A stretch of 64,000 nucleotides of DNA from Nostoc sp. CHAB 5824 (GTDB taxonomy: Bacteria > Cyanobacteriota > Cyanobacteriia > Cyanobacteriales > Nostocaceae). A program made the position numbers and the translations under genes. Location of the stretch: the NCBI RefSeq assembly GCF_020829665.1, contig NZ_JAIVFT010000002.1, forward strand, positions 186,001 through 250,000, read 5' to 3'. Under the pieces are notes generated by a model. That model saw only the letters and a program-made list of their open reading frames with translations, was not told the origin of the DNA and ran no database searches. This document shows, in pieces, positions 46,956-55,714 of this stretch (positions are counted from its first letter, which is position 1; the number at the start of each line of letters is the position of its first letter).

Positions 46956-48063
46956 ATTTTATATTTATTCTCTCGCACGAAGATGCCAAAGCTGCTTTAT
47001 CTGTGATTATTCTCTATAAGACACCAAGAATGCAAATGCGCCCATAGCCTTGCTTCTTTGCATCCCAACCCAGATATCGATTCAGTCCGTTGCAGCGAAG
47101 TGTTAGCACAGTTAGACAATTGCCTTATCAGAAAGCATGGAAACATTGGCTGTAAATGTATAAAAGGAGCAATAAACTCAACAGCAGACTTTATCATAGT
47201 TGCAGTCTTTTTCTTATTGGCATGAGGTGCTTAAAAATAACTTTACACGCAGATGCTGAAATGTCATAAATCGCCCCAATCAAAAGAGATTGCACCTCAG
47301 TTGGTGTGAGGTATTCTCTAGACCTGTAATGCTTGTTGGGTAGACGAACTAGGGGCGGTGGCCTCATTTACTTTCAAGGGTAGTTAGTGTCCGGTGTACA
47401 CGTCATATTATGGACAGTCTACTACGCTACAAGCCCCATTACTCCGTTGAGAGGCACGCCACTCTGAAGTTATTGCGAAGAGTTATCAATTAAGAAATAC
47501 GTCCATTTTGGCTCAATGCCAAATAGAGTTTAGTTTGCACTTTGTGTCAGCTGGAGCTATATCTGCCCCAATTTGATATTCCCGTTCATGGCGTAAATAG
47601 AAGGTTCGTGCAACGAGGGGCAACCTGTAGCTAAAAACCTTATATTTTATAGAAGATTAAAGATTTTATAAGTAAGGTATCTATAAGTTTTGTCAGCATA
47701 AGTGAGAGGTGCACTCTAATTACTATGTATGACATTGAATAATCTTTAAGAATGTTGTCAATAAGTTTTAGTTTTTCAAGTATTTTTATATATTTAGTAG
47801 CAAGTGTTTTTGTGGGATTAAATCTAAATACATAGGCATTGGTAAGTGTAGCAAAAGATAGCCTATATAAACAATTTATAAATTTGTGTTTATTCAAATC
47901 AATTTACTTAAAATCGAAATTCTGTAAAAAGTGAAAAACCTTCATAAAACAACAGCTTATCTTTCATTTTGGGTAGTTGGTAATGTGATTGCATAAATCA
48001 GAAAAGATATCGTAATGAACAATTTGGAACGGTTGAACTTGAAACTTAAAAAAGGATAAAACC
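46956..48063. other. 1.1 kb region without a recognisable gene
   Basis: Largest gap in the window. The right half is very AT-rich. An 85-codon minus frame (47640-47897) has AT-driven composition (many I, L, K, N) and no homology I recognise. The middle (about 47390-47500, GCTACAAGCCCCATTACTCC) looks like a structured or remnant sequence but matches nothing I can name. Decayed mobile DNA is the likeliest content. Confidence 0.45.
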
Positions 48064-48603
48064 ATGAAAGGCTTACCAATAAAACGATTAACACTAGAAA
48101 GTTTTTTGTTAGCTCTTGTTAGCTCAGTAGTCAGTTTAACCCTACCAGCAATAACTCACTCAATACCGATGGGAGCTTTTGCACAAACATTACAATACTA
48201 TCGAATCCAATTAAAACATAATGGAAAATACTTGGATGCTAACTCCTGTACAGATCAGGTACGTCTGTTTGATTTTGTAAACAATGGTGCATGCCAACTG
48301 TGGCGACTTGTTCCCGCTGATAATGGATATAATCAAATCCAATTAAAATACAATGGAAAATACTTGGATGCTAACTTCTGTACAGATCAGGTACGTCTGT
48401 TTGATTTTGTAAACAATGGTGCATGCCAACTGTGGCGACTTGTTCCCGCTGGTAATGGATATTATCGAATCCAATTAAAATACAATGGAAAATACTTGGA
48501 TGCTAATTTCTGCACAGATCAGGTACGTTTGCTTGATTTTATAAACGGTTCTGACAATGGTGCATGCCAAACTTGGCAACTTATCCCTGAGAATATTAAT
48601 TAG
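48064..48603 (+). CDS. Secreted ricin-type beta-trefoil lectin-like protein
   Basis: 179 residues. The signal peptide (FLLALVSSVVSLTLPAITH, AFA site near residue 40) is followed by three units of 44, 44 and 47 residues (45-88, 89-132, 133-179). Each has IQLKxNGKYLDAN, a cysteine in FCTDQVRL or SCTDQVRL, and a CQLWRLVP motif. The last matches the QxW signature of ricin B-type trefoils, so the mature protein is one complete trefoil, probably binding glycans outside the cell. The two cysteines per unit may pair. An AAAGGAT ribosome-binding site precedes the ATG. Confidence 0.85.
   Translation: MKGLPIKRLTLESFLLALVSSVVSLTLPAITHSIPMGAFAQTLQYYRIQLKHNGKYLDANSCTDQVRLFDFVNNGACQLWRLVPADNGYNQIQLKYNGKYLDANFCTDQVRLFDFVNNGACQLWRLVPAGNGYYRIQLKYNGKYLDANFCTDQVRLLDFINGSDNGACQTWQLIPENIN
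48196..48603 (+). repeat. Three direct repeats of 132, 132 and 144 bp inside the trefoil gene
   Basis: Units 1 and 2 are nearly identical at the base level (for example CAGATCAGGTACGTCTGTTT occurs in both). Unit 3 differs more and carries a 9 bp insertion (GSD). This is a recent internal triplication of a trefoil lobe. Confidence 0.88.
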
Positions 48604-49132
48604 TGATGTAGCTACTAAATATTTCCCGAGATTTGACAGCAGTTTTGAGGTAGCAATTGGACACCAAGGGGGTTCGGTGAAAAGAGCCTCTAATCCTTCT
48701 GGTGACTGCAATAGAACTACTTTTACCCTATAGGACGATTGCTGCCGTTGGGGATTTTTTATCCAAATCGACAATACAAGGGAGTTGCAAACATACTTCA
48801 AAAAACTGTTTCAAAATTTTTTGTAGTCTGTTTCTTATTGGTATTGAGCCGCGTGCTGAACCAAATGGTTGGGTTGACGGTCAGATACAGGGCAAAAAAG
48901 GCTTGTATGTTTACGTTGAACTGGGTGAAGAACTAGAGTACATTCCCAGAGCAAATGACAATCCAAAAACCGAGTACAGATTGTTTAAAGGTTATTGGGG
49001 AAAGACTCATCTCTGCTGTAAAAGGGGAGGTAAGACCTCATGCTGGGCGAAAATTTAAATGGAGGCACTGGCTAATTAGTACAGAAACCTAATCTAACCC
49101 GGAACTCCGGGTTAGTGGTAGATAGTTCACAC
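48604..49132. other. Intergenic region with one doubtful frame
   Basis: 529 bp. A plus frame of 118 codons (48702-49058, GTG start) ends in a charged stretch, ELEYIPRANDNPKTEYRLFKG, then CCKRGGKTSCW. The second half looks protein-like and the first half does not. It may be the tail of a decayed gene. A convergent-type hairpin follows at 49094-49115. Confidence 0.4.
49094..49115. terminator. Hairpin CTAACCCGGA/TCCGGGTTAG
   Basis: 10-base perfect arms with a 2-base loop, placed 18 bases beyond the stop of the small minus-strand gene. It is GC-rich but has no T-run on either strand. Confidence 0.6.
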
Positions 49133-49372
49133 TCAATCTTCATGCCGTAACTGCCATGCTGCACCGCAAGCGGCCCCAGCACCAGCTAACAATCCGGTAC
49201 TCATCCCTTGGATAGTTTTTTGTATTGGATCTTGGGTTAAACACTCACTTGTAACCTTACTGTCTTCCAAGCAGAGACTACTTTCTGCCCAACCGGCAGT
49301 ACCTCCTAAAATTACACCAGTTATACTACAGCAAACAACTAGCAGCAAAAGACGTCGCGTTTTTCTAACCAT
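49133..49372 (-). CDS. Small exported or membrane protein of unknown function
   Basis: 79 residues from the ATG at 49372; the alternative TTG five codons upstream is weaker. The basic N-terminus MVRKTRR and hydrophobic core LLLLVVCCSITGVILGGTAGWAE suggest a signal peptide with an AWA/AE site. A glycine/alanine-rich second segment (GLLAGAGAACGAAW) may also insert in a membrane. Two further cysteines lie between. No family is recognised. Confidence 0.55.
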   Translation of the reverse strand: MVRKTRRLLLLVVCCSITGVILGGTAGWAESSLCLEDSKVTSECLTQDPIQKTIQGMSTGLLAGAGAACGAAWQLRHED

Positions 49373-49387
49373 AGATAGATGTGTCAA

Positions 49388-49706
49388 AAATTAGAGATAG
49401 TAATTCACTCTCAATTACTTTACACATACTTGCTAGCAAATGTCAGCTGGTTTCAAGATAGTTTGCTGATATCAAAACTTAAACAACGATTAAAAAATCT
49501 GATTAAACATCGAATTTTAAAAAAATAACCTCTGGGGAAGGGATATCACCAGAGGTTTTTAATAAAGACATTGGAATAGGGAACTATTATAAAAATAAAT
49601 TTATCTTTTTGCCAACACTATTTCTCCTTTTCAAAAAAAGATCAAAGTTAATTTTATTTGTAATTAAGGATACAAATTACACTTATCAATCGCATAGCTC
49701 ATATTT
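49388..49706. other. AT-rich intergenic region with a terminator
   Basis: 319 bp between two minus-strand genes. Apart from the hairpin at 49527-49557 it is AT-rich with no coding signal. A promoter for the small downstream gene is expected. Confidence 0.5.
49520..49560 (-). terminator. Terminator after the polysaccharide deacetylase gene
   Basis: AACCTCTGG (49527-49535) pairs with CCAGAGGTT (49549-49557). On the minus strand the stem is followed by TATTTTTTT, a good U-tract. The stem sequence is nearly the same as that at 14823-14849. Confidence 0.8.
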
Positions 49707-50690
49707 TTACCTCTTTTGAGGCACTAATACAGGCAGTTGATGGACACCGGCTACGGATTTGGCGTGTTGTCCCACAGTCAAAACATTAAACTGACTGGAT
49801 ATAAGTTCCAAACTTTTGTTCACTATTGCTAGCTTCTTGTACGTGGGAACACTCATTCCAGGGAAGAATGATAGCTCTGGCACATCCTCTTGACTTACAA
49901 AGTCTGTAGGATGGAGTAGCAAAGAAGGCTGGACACGCGTAAGTTTACATAGCCATAAGGCAATCCGCAAGTAGAGTAACGCCACTTCCGAAGAAAATGT
50001 ACTCAGATACATGATGTAACTGAAGTGAATTGGCACCTTGAAAATTGGCATGGTGGTAACAGGAATTTCTGTGAGTTTATCCTTACCCATGTGCCACTGG
50101 TAAGGTTTCAAAGGCTGCAAACCATCTTTAAAACCGCCAAACAGGGCTTCCCGTTTTTTGCGTTCTTCCTTGCTCAGTTTACAGGTCATTAAATAATACG
50201 CTCGTGCAATGGGTCCCAAAAATGTGGGAAAAGTGGAAGCATCATATTCGTATCCCCGTCTTGCTAAGACTTTCAATACCGCAGGAGAAAAACTGTATCC
50301 AGGCCCCCGGAAGCCGATAGGATGTTGATGAGTGACGCGCTTGATATGTTGTTCGGCTAAGGCCACCTCTTCTTCAATCTCATCCTCTGAATACAGATGT
50401 AGCCAAGGATCGTGGTAAAATGAATGATTGCCAATTTCGTGGCCGGCGTTGGCGATCATTTGTAATGCCTTGGTGTTCTTTTCCAGCGCTGCATCCTGAC
50501 CCACAATGAATACTGTGATTGTCAAATCCCATTGCTGGAGAATATCTAAGAAACGAGGTACTGCGATATCCAGGTAAGAGGGGTAAGTCTCCCAACCTGA
50601 AGCGCCCTGATTTTTTAGATAAGACCAAATATTATCCAAGTCTAAAGAAAGACTGGCTATTGGTCTGTTTCCTTGTCGCTTGGTTTTCAT
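49707..50690 (-). CDS. Polysaccharide deacetylase family protein (NodB homology)
   Basis: 327 residues with no signal peptide, so probably cytosolic. NodB motifs: MT1-like SLSLDLDNIWSYL, where the usual second Asp is replaced by the DLDN arrangement, MT2 GHEIGNHSFYHDPW with the metal-binding histidines, and MT3 GFRGPGYSFS. The C-terminal half (HMGKDKLTEIPVTTMP, SLLLHPTDF) matches polymer-modifying deacetylases of cell-envelope glycan clusters. The substrate cannot be named. It is followed by a terminator and is monocistronic. Confidence 0.9.
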   Translation of the reverse strand: MKTKRQGNRPIASLSLDLDNIWSYLKNQGASGWETYPSYLDIAVPRFLDILQQWDLTITVFIVGQDAALEKNTKALQMIANAGHEIGNHSFYHDPWLHLYSEDEIEEEVALAEQHIKRVTHQHPIGFRGPGYSFSPAVLKVLARRGYEYDASTFPTFLGPIARAYYLMTCKLSKEERKKREALFGGFKDGLQPLKPYQWHMGKDKLTEIPVTTMPIFKVPIHFSYIMYLSTFSSEVALLYLRIALWLCKLTRVQPSLLLHPTDFVSQEDVPELSFFPGMSVPTYKKLAIVNKSLELISSQFNVLTVGQHAKSVAGVHQLPVLVPQKR

Positions 50691-51195
50691 TATGAGTTCA
50701 AGTATTTGGATTTAAGCGTAAATATAGTATTAGGTTTGGGCTTTATGGAGCAAGTTTCGTGTTTCGACTCAACGCTGGTTTTAGGGGAAATCTCAAGCCA
50801 GAAGGTTTGCGGCTCATATCATCATTTTCAAAATCAAGGAGATTTTAAGAGCAGCATTCTGTAGGCGTAGCCCGTCACAGACATCGCCTAGATTGAACAC
50901 TAAGAAGTGTCACATATTTGTAAACAAATTCTGCTTGTCTAAAAGATATTCCCGGCGAATTAGGTAATGGGTTTTCAGCGCTCCTTTAATCTCGACTTCA
51001 TCAGCCCTTTGGACAACTTTTTACCCTGATATTTAATTATTGGTCACCAATATATCATAACTAAGATAAATTTAAACTTATATGAAGTAAGTTTTAGCGA
51101 TTGCGCTAGATATAAAAGTTATTGATGATTTTGATGCTCAATTACTCTCATGACTTCAAATCAAAAGCGATTATACAAAAAATATTATTCACATC
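50691..51195. other. Intergenic region, one hairpin repeat only
   Basis: 505 bp. The only structure seen is TAGGCG (50862-50867) pairing with CGCCTA (50885-50890) around TAGCCCGTCACAGACAT, the inverse of the repeat word near 40751. The rest is AT-rich with no coding signal. Confidence 0.55.
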
Positions 51196-52080
51196 CTAGA
51201 TATTGATTTGCTGTCTCTGGGTAAAACACATTGCAATTCCCTTTTCGTAGTAAGCTGCCTCATTAATAAAAATCGGCCAAACGGTAGATGCACCCTCATA
51301 AACAATTATTTTATCATCAAAAGTTAAAAACATTGGGTATCCTGGGTTTAAGGCTTGATAATCCTTATCCTGAAGCTCTGGATGAATCATCCCAAAGATA
51401 GTACCATCCGGTTGTTTGGGATAGTCCACAACTGATAAATGATCATACAGAATCAACGTTTCGTTAGTTAATGGAATTCTACCCTGGTTAAATTGTTCTA
51501 GATAGTCGAGAACTGCATAAACAAGTTCCTCTGTTTGTTGAAACAGCATTGCTTTTAAGAGTCCTTGAGCAATAGGGCCAACCTCGATCGCAAAGCCTGA
51601 TTCGCACAGAGAATTTACAAATGGGTTTTCTTCAATTGATTTAAAAGAGCAGCGATAAACCCTAACTAAAGGATTAATCTGGCTCAGATAAGCAGCCAAT
51701 TTTAAGTTTAAGGGATGGCTGTTTACCAAAATAATTGTCAGACCCATATTAGCTGTACTGCTGTGCAAATCTAATATAAAATCTGCTTGTTTCCTTTTGC
51801 TTAATGCTAGGGTATGCTGGATTGATTTAGCTTGCAATTCTTCGTGACTGCTCAGAGTCGGATCTTGTAAATCTTGCTTGAGAAAACAACGATTTAAATC
51901 TTTCTCTACATATCGCCTCCCCGCCGCAAAAGCGTTAGGATTTGCTAACAGAGTGACTGTTTCAAAACTTGGTCTAGTAATCAAGTCGGGAAACTGGGCA
52001 AATTTTTTGATTAAGTATGCCCCCGTAAACTCATTGCCATGAGTTCCACCGACAATTGCAACTCGATTAATCTGGTTCAC
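51196..52080 (-). CDS. Aspartoacylase family metallohydrolase (AspA/AstE, M14-like)
   Basis: 294 residues from a GTG at 52080, preceded by GGAG at suitable distance. A longer frame starting at 52182 would take its first 22 or so codons from a repeat element and is rejected. The family start NQINRVAIVGGTHGNEFTG contains zinc ligands His14 and Glu17. The third ligand is in DFILDLHSSTANMGLTI, and the catalytic Glu is in CESGFAIEVGPIAQG. Family members deacylate N-acetylaspartate or related N-acyl amino acids. The exact substrate in cyanobacteria is unsure. Confidence 0.9.
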   Translation of the reverse strand: MNQINRVAIVGGTHGNEFTGAYLIKKFAQFPDLITRPSFETVTLLANPNAFAAGRRYVEKDLNRCFLKQDLQDPTLSSHEELQAKSIQHTLALSKRKQADFILDLHSSTANMGLTIILVNSHPLNLKLAAYLSQINPLVRVYRCSFKSIEENPFVNSLCESGFAIEVGPIAQGLLKAMLFQQTEELVYAVLDYLEQFNQGRIPLTNETLILYDHLSVVDYPKQPDGTIFGMIHPELQDKDYQALNPGYPMFLTFDDKIIVYEGASTVWPIFINEAAYYEKGIAMCFTQRQQINI

Positions 52081-52113
52081 GATTACACCAACTCCAGAAT
52101 GCAGCCATCGAGG

Positions 52114-52240
52114 TAAGCTATTACGCTTTGAAATTACACAGTCACTTCCTAAGTTCGTTGACCGCTGACGGTTAACTGTCAACTGTCAACTGTCAACAGC
52201 CAACACGAAAAGATGTACAAGTGAAATGCGCGAGAGCTTA
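52114..52240 (+). repeat. TAAGCT-ended composite element, copy 8 (type A)
   Basis: Begins TAAGCTATTACGCTTTG, carries the ACACAGTCACTTCCTAAG arm, then GACCGCTGACGGTTAAC and three GTCAACT/A units, and ends AAATGCGCGAGAGCTTA. It sits between two minus-strand genes and has been read into the 5' end of the aspartoacylase frame. Confidence 0.85.
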
Positions 52241-52257
52241 TTAGTTCTCAATGTACC

Positions 52258-53313
52258 TTATGAAGCCTTCACTGTACCGATGCGATCGCGCCCATGTGGT
52301 TGATAAAGATAAGACATATCAGGCCCATCGGGAATTATCCCGCCCGGGTTCAGTGGGAATAGGTTTCCGTAGTAGTCGCGCTTCACACTCTCTACATCGC
52401 AGGTGTCAGCTACACCGGGAAGCTGATATAGATCGCGTAAGTAAGCTCCCAGGTTGTGATAGTCTCGAATTCGCTGCCTATTGCACTTAAACAAGCCATA
52501 ATAGGCGCTATCAAACCGAAATAACGTCGTGAATAAACGGACATCTGCAAGCGTGAGATTGTCCCCACATAGATATCGACTAGTCTGCAATGCAATGTCA
52601 ATCTCATCGAGAGTTGCGAACAGTTCATTACAGGCTTGATTGTATGCTTCTTGGCTCTGGGCAAAGCCGCAGCGATACACACCGTTATTTACCGCGTGAT
52701 AAATTTTTTCATTCCACCAATCAATCTTTTCTTTGAGTGCTTCTGGGTAAAGATCGAGCGTGGGATTGTTTGCAAACTCGTTAAACTCAGAGTTCAGCAT
52801 GACGATAATCTCTGAACTCTCATTATTGACGATGGTTTTTGTTTGGTTATCCCATAGTATTGGAACTGTAGAGCGTCCACTGTAACCAGGTTCTGCCAGC
52901 TGATAAAATTCAGCCAGTGTGCGACAACCTTCTTCTTCCTCGTTGAATATCCAACCGCCTTCAATGGGAGAAGGAGAGACGATACATACTGATATTACCG
53001 CTTCGAGTTTTTTGAGCGATCGCACAACTAGGGTTCGGTGCGCCCAAGGACAGCCCAGCCCAACATAGAGTTTGTAGCGCCCCGCTACTGGTGGGTACGG
53101 ATTCCCTTCTTCTGTGCCAATGAACTTCCGAAACTGGCTATTAGGACGAATATAAGCTCCCGACTGATTGCTAGGAGCAAGCTTTGACATCATGATCTGC
53201 CACATAGTCGTCCAGACAAACTTTCCCAGCCAGATGATCAACTTGGGAGGAAGTGTCCTGCCCTTTTTCTTGGGAAGATTTTTCTCGTCATTCATTGGAG
53301 TTGAGTTGCTCAT
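52258..53313 (-). CDS. Glutathionyl-hydroquinone reductase-like GST (YqjG/ECM4 family)
   Basis: 351 residues: a basic N-terminal extension, then a thioredoxin fold with the catalytic cysteine in GLGCPWAHRTLVVRSL, IVSPSPIEGGWIF, VPILWDNQTKTIVNNESSEII, and a helical C-terminal domain with LTLADVRLFTTLFRFD. CPWAHR and IVNNES are hallmarks of the Xi-class glutathionyl-hydroquinone reductases, which reduce glutathionylated quinones in the cytosol. Length is near the family norm. It ends just after the repeat element at 52114-52240 and is monocistronic. Confidence 0.93.
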   Translation of the reverse strand: MSNSTPMNDEKNLPKKKGRTLPPKLIIWLGKFVWTTMWQIMMSKLAPSNQSGAYIRPNSQFRKFIGTEEGNPYPPVAGRYKLYVGLGCPWAHRTLVVRSLKKLEAVISVCIVSPSPIEGGWIFNEEEEGCRTLAEFYQLAEPGYSGRSTVPILWDNQTKTIVNNESSEIIVMLNSEFNEFANNPTLDLYPEALKEKIDWWNEKIYHAVNNGVYRCGFAQSQEAYNQACNELFATLDEIDIALQTSRYLCGDNLTLADVRLFTTLFRFDSAYYGLFKCNRQRIRDYHNLGAYLRDLYQLPGVADTCDVESVKRDYYGNLFPLNPGGIIPDGPDMSYLYQPHGRDRIGTVKAS

Positions 53314-54158
53314 GGTGACAATCTTGCTTTAAGAGCGATTGACGTTACCACTGTTTCTACTAAGTAGGTTTCGATTTTTACAACCAACTTTAAGCTTTAC
53401 TACTTTACTTTACTACGCTTTGCCTATGCTTTGGATCGTGTTCATTGCGAAAAATCTCTCAGCTTTGAGCGAATTGTCTCCAATTTGCGATCGCAGGCAA
53501 AAGCGATCGTCATATTTATAACCCAGTAAGGATTGCTCCCTTAAAAAACTACTTACTTTACCCAGTTTAAACCTTGCATCTACTGTAATCAATTGTCAAG
53601 TTATGTAGCAAAAGGCTTAATGGGGGATGTCGTGATCCTCTTAATTCTATTATTTGTGTATCTTGTATTAAATTATACTATTAACTAAAATTAAAGCTAT
53701 TCATTTTTTTGTCAATAAATAATAAACTGAAAATCTTTTAATTTGCATTCTCCCAAAAACAAATCTCTTGTGGGGTGGGCATCTTGTCCACCCTAGTTGT
53801 GCAAATTAAATGTGCGACATCTGAGTGTTTAAAACTAGTCAGAAATTGAAGATTAAAAACACAATTTTTAAGCCAGTGATGCCCAATCCCAAGCCCTGAA
53901 AGGTATACGCTTCAAATTTAAAAGCATAGTTCATCCTTTCCGAAAAAACCCGGTATCAGGCTTAATTAGATACTTGATAGCAGGGATAATTGACAGAGAA
54001 ATTACTAACGGAAAAACTGAATTTACCTGATCTTGTTATAAAACACATCACATCTTAACATTACATAAGCCTAAAAAAGTATAAATATAAACTTAGGAAT
54101 AAGTTACTGAAACAAAGAACAAAAACATAAAACTTACGTAGGAATAATTGTAAATAAA
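53314..54158. other. Intergenic region before the copper oxidase gene
   Basis: 845 bp. It contains a GGGTGG/CCACCC hairpin at about 53775-53793 and, next to it, GTGCAAATTAAATGTGCGACATCT (53799-53822), a half copy of the composite element end. The remainder is AT-rich. A 60-codon plus frame at 53339 is not convincing. Confidence 0.5.
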
Positions 54159-55646
54159 GTGACTCAATCTGATAACAAGGCTAACCTTCTAGAGGAAACG
54201 GATTTAGGGACTGTCATCGCTCAGGCTACTACCACAGACAAATGGCAAGTATTGTCGTACAGTGCTCCAATCCTACCTATACATGCCGCTTTACTTCGTA
54301 CTGGTAAAGTATTCTTTTTCTGCGGTTCAGGTAATGATCCCAGTCGATTAAATACTCCCTATGACAGTGTGGTTTGGGATGTGAGTAAAGGAACCTTTAC
54401 CCGTCAAAAGGCTCCATTGGATAATAATAATCAACCTATTGACCTTTTTTGCGCTGGTCACTCCTTCCGCCCTGATGGTATGTTATTAGTTGCAGGTGGA
54501 ACTTTGCGCTATGACCCATTTTATGGTTCACCCTCTGGTCTAATGTTTGATCCCATTACCGAGAAATGGGTCAAAATACAACCAATGAATAATGGTCGCT
54601 GGTATCCTACCGTGTTAACACTAGGCAGCGGTCGGATCTTTGTAATAACTGGGTCGGACAAAGATGGCAATATCAACAAACAACCAGAAATTTATTCTGC
54701 TTTCTTTCCAAATGGTTGGAACGCTTTTCCGACAAGTCGTTCCTACCCAGAATACGCAAATCTGTTTCTACTTGATGGTGGAAAGATTTTTTATTCAGGT
54801 GCTCAGATGGGCGGCAACTTTGGAGTAGCGCCAACTATACTAACCTTGCCAGGGACATTTACGGAATCCATTACAGAAAAAGTAGTGCCAGGGCTGCAAG
54901 ACCCAGCTTTCGGAAATCAAGCTACCAGTGTGCTTTTACCACCTGCACAAGATCAAAAAGTGATGATTATCGGTGGAGGTAGCGGTAAAACGGCAACAAA
55001 CAGGGTCAATATTGTAAATTTAAAAGCTACTAACCCAACTTATGTAGCAGCAAAGCCTCTAAACTATGCTCGGATGCATCACAGCGCAGTTTTGTTACCA
55101 GATCGCACAGTGTTTGTTTGCAATGGTAGCAAAATGAATGAGGACATAACACAATCAATGCTGCCAGCAGAAATCTACAATCCAGCCACAAATACCTGGA
55201 CAGTAGTAGCTAAACAAAATGTCCCCCGCGTATATCACTCAGTGGCCTTGCTCCTCCCAGATGGTAGGGTAGCCACAGCTGGGGGTAACCCTAAACGGAC
55301 TGTCAATGAACTGCGATTAGAAATTTACAGTCCTGCGTATATGTCGCGGTCACGGCCAATTATTCAGAGCGCTCCTCAAGCATTGAATTACGGACAGCAA
55401 TTTACAATTCAGACTCCTCAGGCTGGGAATATTAAATGGGTTAGTCTGATTAGACCAATGGCAACCACTCATTCCTGCGATACAGAACAAAGGTTAGTAG
55501 ATGTGCCGATTAATTCTAGGAGCGCTACTTCTCTGAATGTCACACTAACAACCAATCGAAACGTAGCAATACCAGGCTGGTACATGCTGTTTATTTGTGA
55601 CAACAATGGAACACCTTCAGTAGCAACCTGGACGCGAATATCATAG
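54159..55646 (+). CDS. Copper-radical oxidase (galactose oxidase/glyoxal oxidase type)
   Basis: 495 residues, GTG start at 54159. A kelch-type propeller is followed by a C-terminal DUF1929-like beta-sandwich (RPIIQSAPQALNYGQQF). All active-site residues of the copper-radical family are in place: Cys98 (DLFCAGH) and Tyr149 (GRWYPT) for the thioether cofactor, Tyr359 and His360 (VPRVYHS), and His438 (ATTHSCD). The motifs match fungal glyoxal oxidase more closely than galactose oxidase. It would oxidise an alcohol or aldehyde to produce H2O2. No signal peptide is obvious. It is followed after 68 bp by a Tat-exported protein. Confidence 0.9.
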   Translation: MTQSDNKANLLEETDLGTVIAQATTTDKWQVLSYSAPILPIHAALLRTGKVFFFCGSGNDPSRLNTPYDSVVWDVSKGTFTRQKAPLDNNNQPIDLFCAGHSFRPDGMLLVAGGTLRYDPFYGSPSGLMFDPITEKWVKIQPMNNGRWYPTVLTLGSGRIFVITGSDKDGNINKQPEIYSAFFPNGWNAFPTSRSYPEYANLFLLDGGKIFYSGAQMGGNFGVAPTILTLPGTFTESITEKVVPGLQDPAFGNQATSVLLPPAQDQKVMIIGGGSGKTATNRVNIVNLKATNPTYVAAKPLNYARMHHSAVLLPDRTVFVCNGSKMNEDITQSMLPAEIYNPATNTWTVVAKQNVPRVYHSVALLLPDGRVATAGGNPKRTVNELRLEIYSPAYMSRSRPIIQSAPQALNYGQQFTIQTPQAGNIKWVSLIRPMATTHSCDTEQRLVDVPINSRSATSLNVTLTTNRNVAIPGWYMLFICDNNGTPSVATWTRIS

Positions 55647-55714
55647 CCTGACGCGTTTATATTCAATACATTGCACTTGACTCAATAAAAGTCATTATTT
55701 CTAGGAGTGGAAAT

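Noticed and set aside
47640-47897. 85-codon minus-strand frame in the 1.1 kb gap
   Set aside because: AT-driven residue content (I, L, K, N, Y), no ribosome-binding site and no family resemblance.
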